Source: Colimorpha_A sp045543555 (lineage in GTDB: Bacteria > Bacillota > Clostridia > Oscillospirales > CAG-272). Taken from it: a stretch of DNA of 5,989 bases. The notes under the pieces are model-generated. The model ran no database searches and was not told the DNA's origin. It was given only the letters and a program-made list of their open reading frames with translations. This document shows positions 5,049 through 5,989 of the stretch, one piece after another. The position numbers were made by a program, and so were the translations under genes. The stretch covers positions 1 through 5,989 of the forward strand of contig JAZQMQ010000010.1 in the NCBI GenBank assembly GCA_045543555.1. Direction: 5' to 3'. Every line of letters starts with the position of its first letter. The first letter of the stretch is position 1.

Positions 5049-5989
5049 TTATTTCTCCATCGGGCTTCTGTTCGTCCACCCATTCATAAGTGTTTCGATT
5101 TTTTCGTAATATCCCTTGCCGAAAAACAGACATTTCGCAAGGTCAACGCCCATCTTGTCTCCCGTGAGCGTTAATGCGATCGCGCGGCATCCTCCAGCAC
5201 AATGCTTGAAGTACGGGCAATTTCCGCACTTTGGATTGACTGCGGCAAGCTCACCTACCGTCGTGCAAACCTCGGAAAGATACCGTCCGCACTGCAAAAG
5301 ACTCTGTAAGCCGTCGCTCTTTACGTTACCGAGGATATCACCGTGCGCCTCGTAATATCCCGACATTTGCATACAGGGATATACGTTGCCGCTTGCCGCA
5401 ACTGCGATCATACCGCGATTGCCGCGACACACGGGAATCGAATCACGGTATTCACCGATCCCGCATTCTATCGGGCGCATACGGTAGGAACGACTGTTCG
5501 GGAAAATTGACATGAATTGCCAGACGTCTATATTCATTTGATGCCTGTCCGCAATATACGCCTCTGCAAATTCAAGCATAAGGTCGTAATATTCCTCAAG
5601 CTCAAGCGTCGCGCCTTTGGCATTTTCGTTCCATCTCGGAACCTCGGTCGTGCGGATAATTCGCATTTCATATACGCCCATTTCGTCAAGCAGCTTGGCG
5701 GTGGGGAGCATAGAATCGATATTCCGTCTGTGCACGTTGGTCTGTACCTTCACGCGAAAACCGTTGTCAACGCAGAGCTTGATAGCACGAATCGCGTCTT
5801 CCTCAGCTCCTTTGCGGTTTCTCAGCCAATCGTGGTGTCCGAGTCCGTCAAAGGAGATTTTAATAAGAGGATAGCAGCCGATGGCTTTCATTCGGTCAAG
5901 AGCCTCCTGCGTGATATAAAACCCGTTGGTGTTAAGCTCCTCCACGAACATATTGCGCCGATAGATGCCCTCGATGATCTCAAAGAAAT
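5049..5989 (-). CDS. Radical SAM/SPASM domain protein (partial, N-terminus off the right edge)
   Basis: The frame is open from the right edge (first full codon 5985-5987) to TAA at 5049-5051, giving 313 residues. The CX3CX2C cluster that binds the AdoMet iron-sulfur centre must lie beyond the window. What remains is the latter part of the radical SAM barrel, with ISFDGLGHHDWLRNRKGA and TNVHRRNID. Counting from the Met at 5951, a C-terminal SPASM domain then matches the family consensus exactly: C175-x12-G188-x4-C193, then C242-x2-C245-x5-C251-x3-C255, then C274. Such a domain carries auxiliary 4Fe-4S clusters. Known SPASM enzymes modify peptides or proteins (PqqE, sactipeptide and ranthipeptide maturases, sulfatase maturases). 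The adjacent 65-residue gene is a candidate substrate by position only. No start codon is assigned: upstream codons such as FFEIIEGIYRRN continue the domain, so the Met at 5951 is internal. Confidence 0.92.
   Translation of the reverse strand, partial: FFEIIEGIYRRNMFVEELNTNGFYITQEALDRMKAIGCYPLIKISFDGLGHHDWLRNRKGAEEDAIRAIKLCVDNGFRVKVQTNVHRRNIDSMLPTAKLLDEMGVYEMRIIRTTEVPRWNENAKGATLELEEYYDLMLEFAEAYIADRHQMNIDVWQFMSIFPNSRSYRMRPIECGIGEYRDSIPVCRGNRGMIAVAASGNVYPCMQMSGYYEAHGDILGNVKSDGLQSLLQCGRYLSEVCTTVGELAAVNPKCGNCPYFKHCAGGCRAIALTLTGDKMGVDLAKCLFFGKGYYEKIETLMNGWTNRSPMEK
5052..5058 (-). promoter_or_regulatory. Ribosome binding site that decides the small-protein start
   Basis: GGAGAAA overlaps the last codons of the SPASM enzyme gene (Met-Glu-Lys-stop). 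The GGAG core is 8 nt before the ATG at 5044-5046. It supports the 65-residue form over the longer in-frame reading from 5133. Confidence 0.7.

Larger units (their letters stand above)
1..5989 (-). other. Probable single transcription unit of seven genes
   Basis: All seven genes run leftward. Their gaps in order are 2 bp, an 8-bp overlap, 22, 40, 1 and 62 bp. None of the gaps holds a GC-rich hairpin followed by a T-run. The promoter must lie right of the window, unless an internal one sits inside a coding region, which I cannot see. Co-transcription of the sigma factor with the sugar importer is inferred from spacing alone. Confidence 0.6.

Noticed and set aside
5047..5133. Longer form of the small protein (94 aa)
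   Set aside because: The extra 29 residues overlap the SPASM gene's end, and a strong ribosome binding site sits before the shorter start.
5949..5951. Met at 5951 as the start of the radical SAM protein
   Set aside because: The frame stays open to the window edge with plausible barrel sequence, and starting here would omit the cysteine cluster that defines the family.

Overview
The window holds seven genes, all on the minus strand, packed so tightly that nearly every base is coding. Protein style suggests an uncultured Bacillota (Clostridia) organism, plausibly from the gut: a lipobox binding protein, strong GGAG-type ribosome binding sites, moderate GC by eye, and a symporter with an N-terminal extension that I recall from Firmicutes. 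This placement is inference from sequence style; no rRNA or other marker gene is present.

In transcription order (right to left) the layout is: (1) the C-terminal part of a radical SAM/SPASM enzyme, whose N-terminus lies beyond the right edge; (2) a 65-residue small protein of unknown function with a leader-peptide-like 'LSDDMLELVSAAG' segment; (3) an ECF-type sigma-70 factor whose start overlaps the end of the small gene by 8 bp; (4) a lipoprotein substrate-binding protein; (5) a tandem-domain ABC ATPase; (6) an RbsC/MglC-type permease; (7) the N-terminal 175 residues of a dicarboxylate/amino acid:cation symporter-like protein carrying an extra cytoplasmic ATPase-like domain, cut by the left edge. 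Gaps from right to left are 2, -8, 22, 40, 1 and 62 bp, with no convincing terminator in any of them, so a single transcription unit is likely.

Genes 4-6 form a complete CUT2-type (ribose/galactose/xylose class) sugar importer: a lipid-anchored binding protein delivers ligand, the permease forms the channel, and the two-domain ATPase powers it. Genes 1-3 form a different kind of cassette: a SPASM enzyme of the sort that modifies peptides or proteins, a small protein that could be its substrate or a sigma regulator, and a sigma factor translated by coupling to that small protein. Finding that cassette directly upstream of a sugar importer and a secondary transporter, on one strand, is the main oddity. 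The other points of interest are the degenerate ATPase-like domain fused to the symporter and a strong ribosome binding site that drives only a two-codon reading frame just before the symporter gene. No RNA genes, mobile elements, CRISPR arrays or long repeats were seen.
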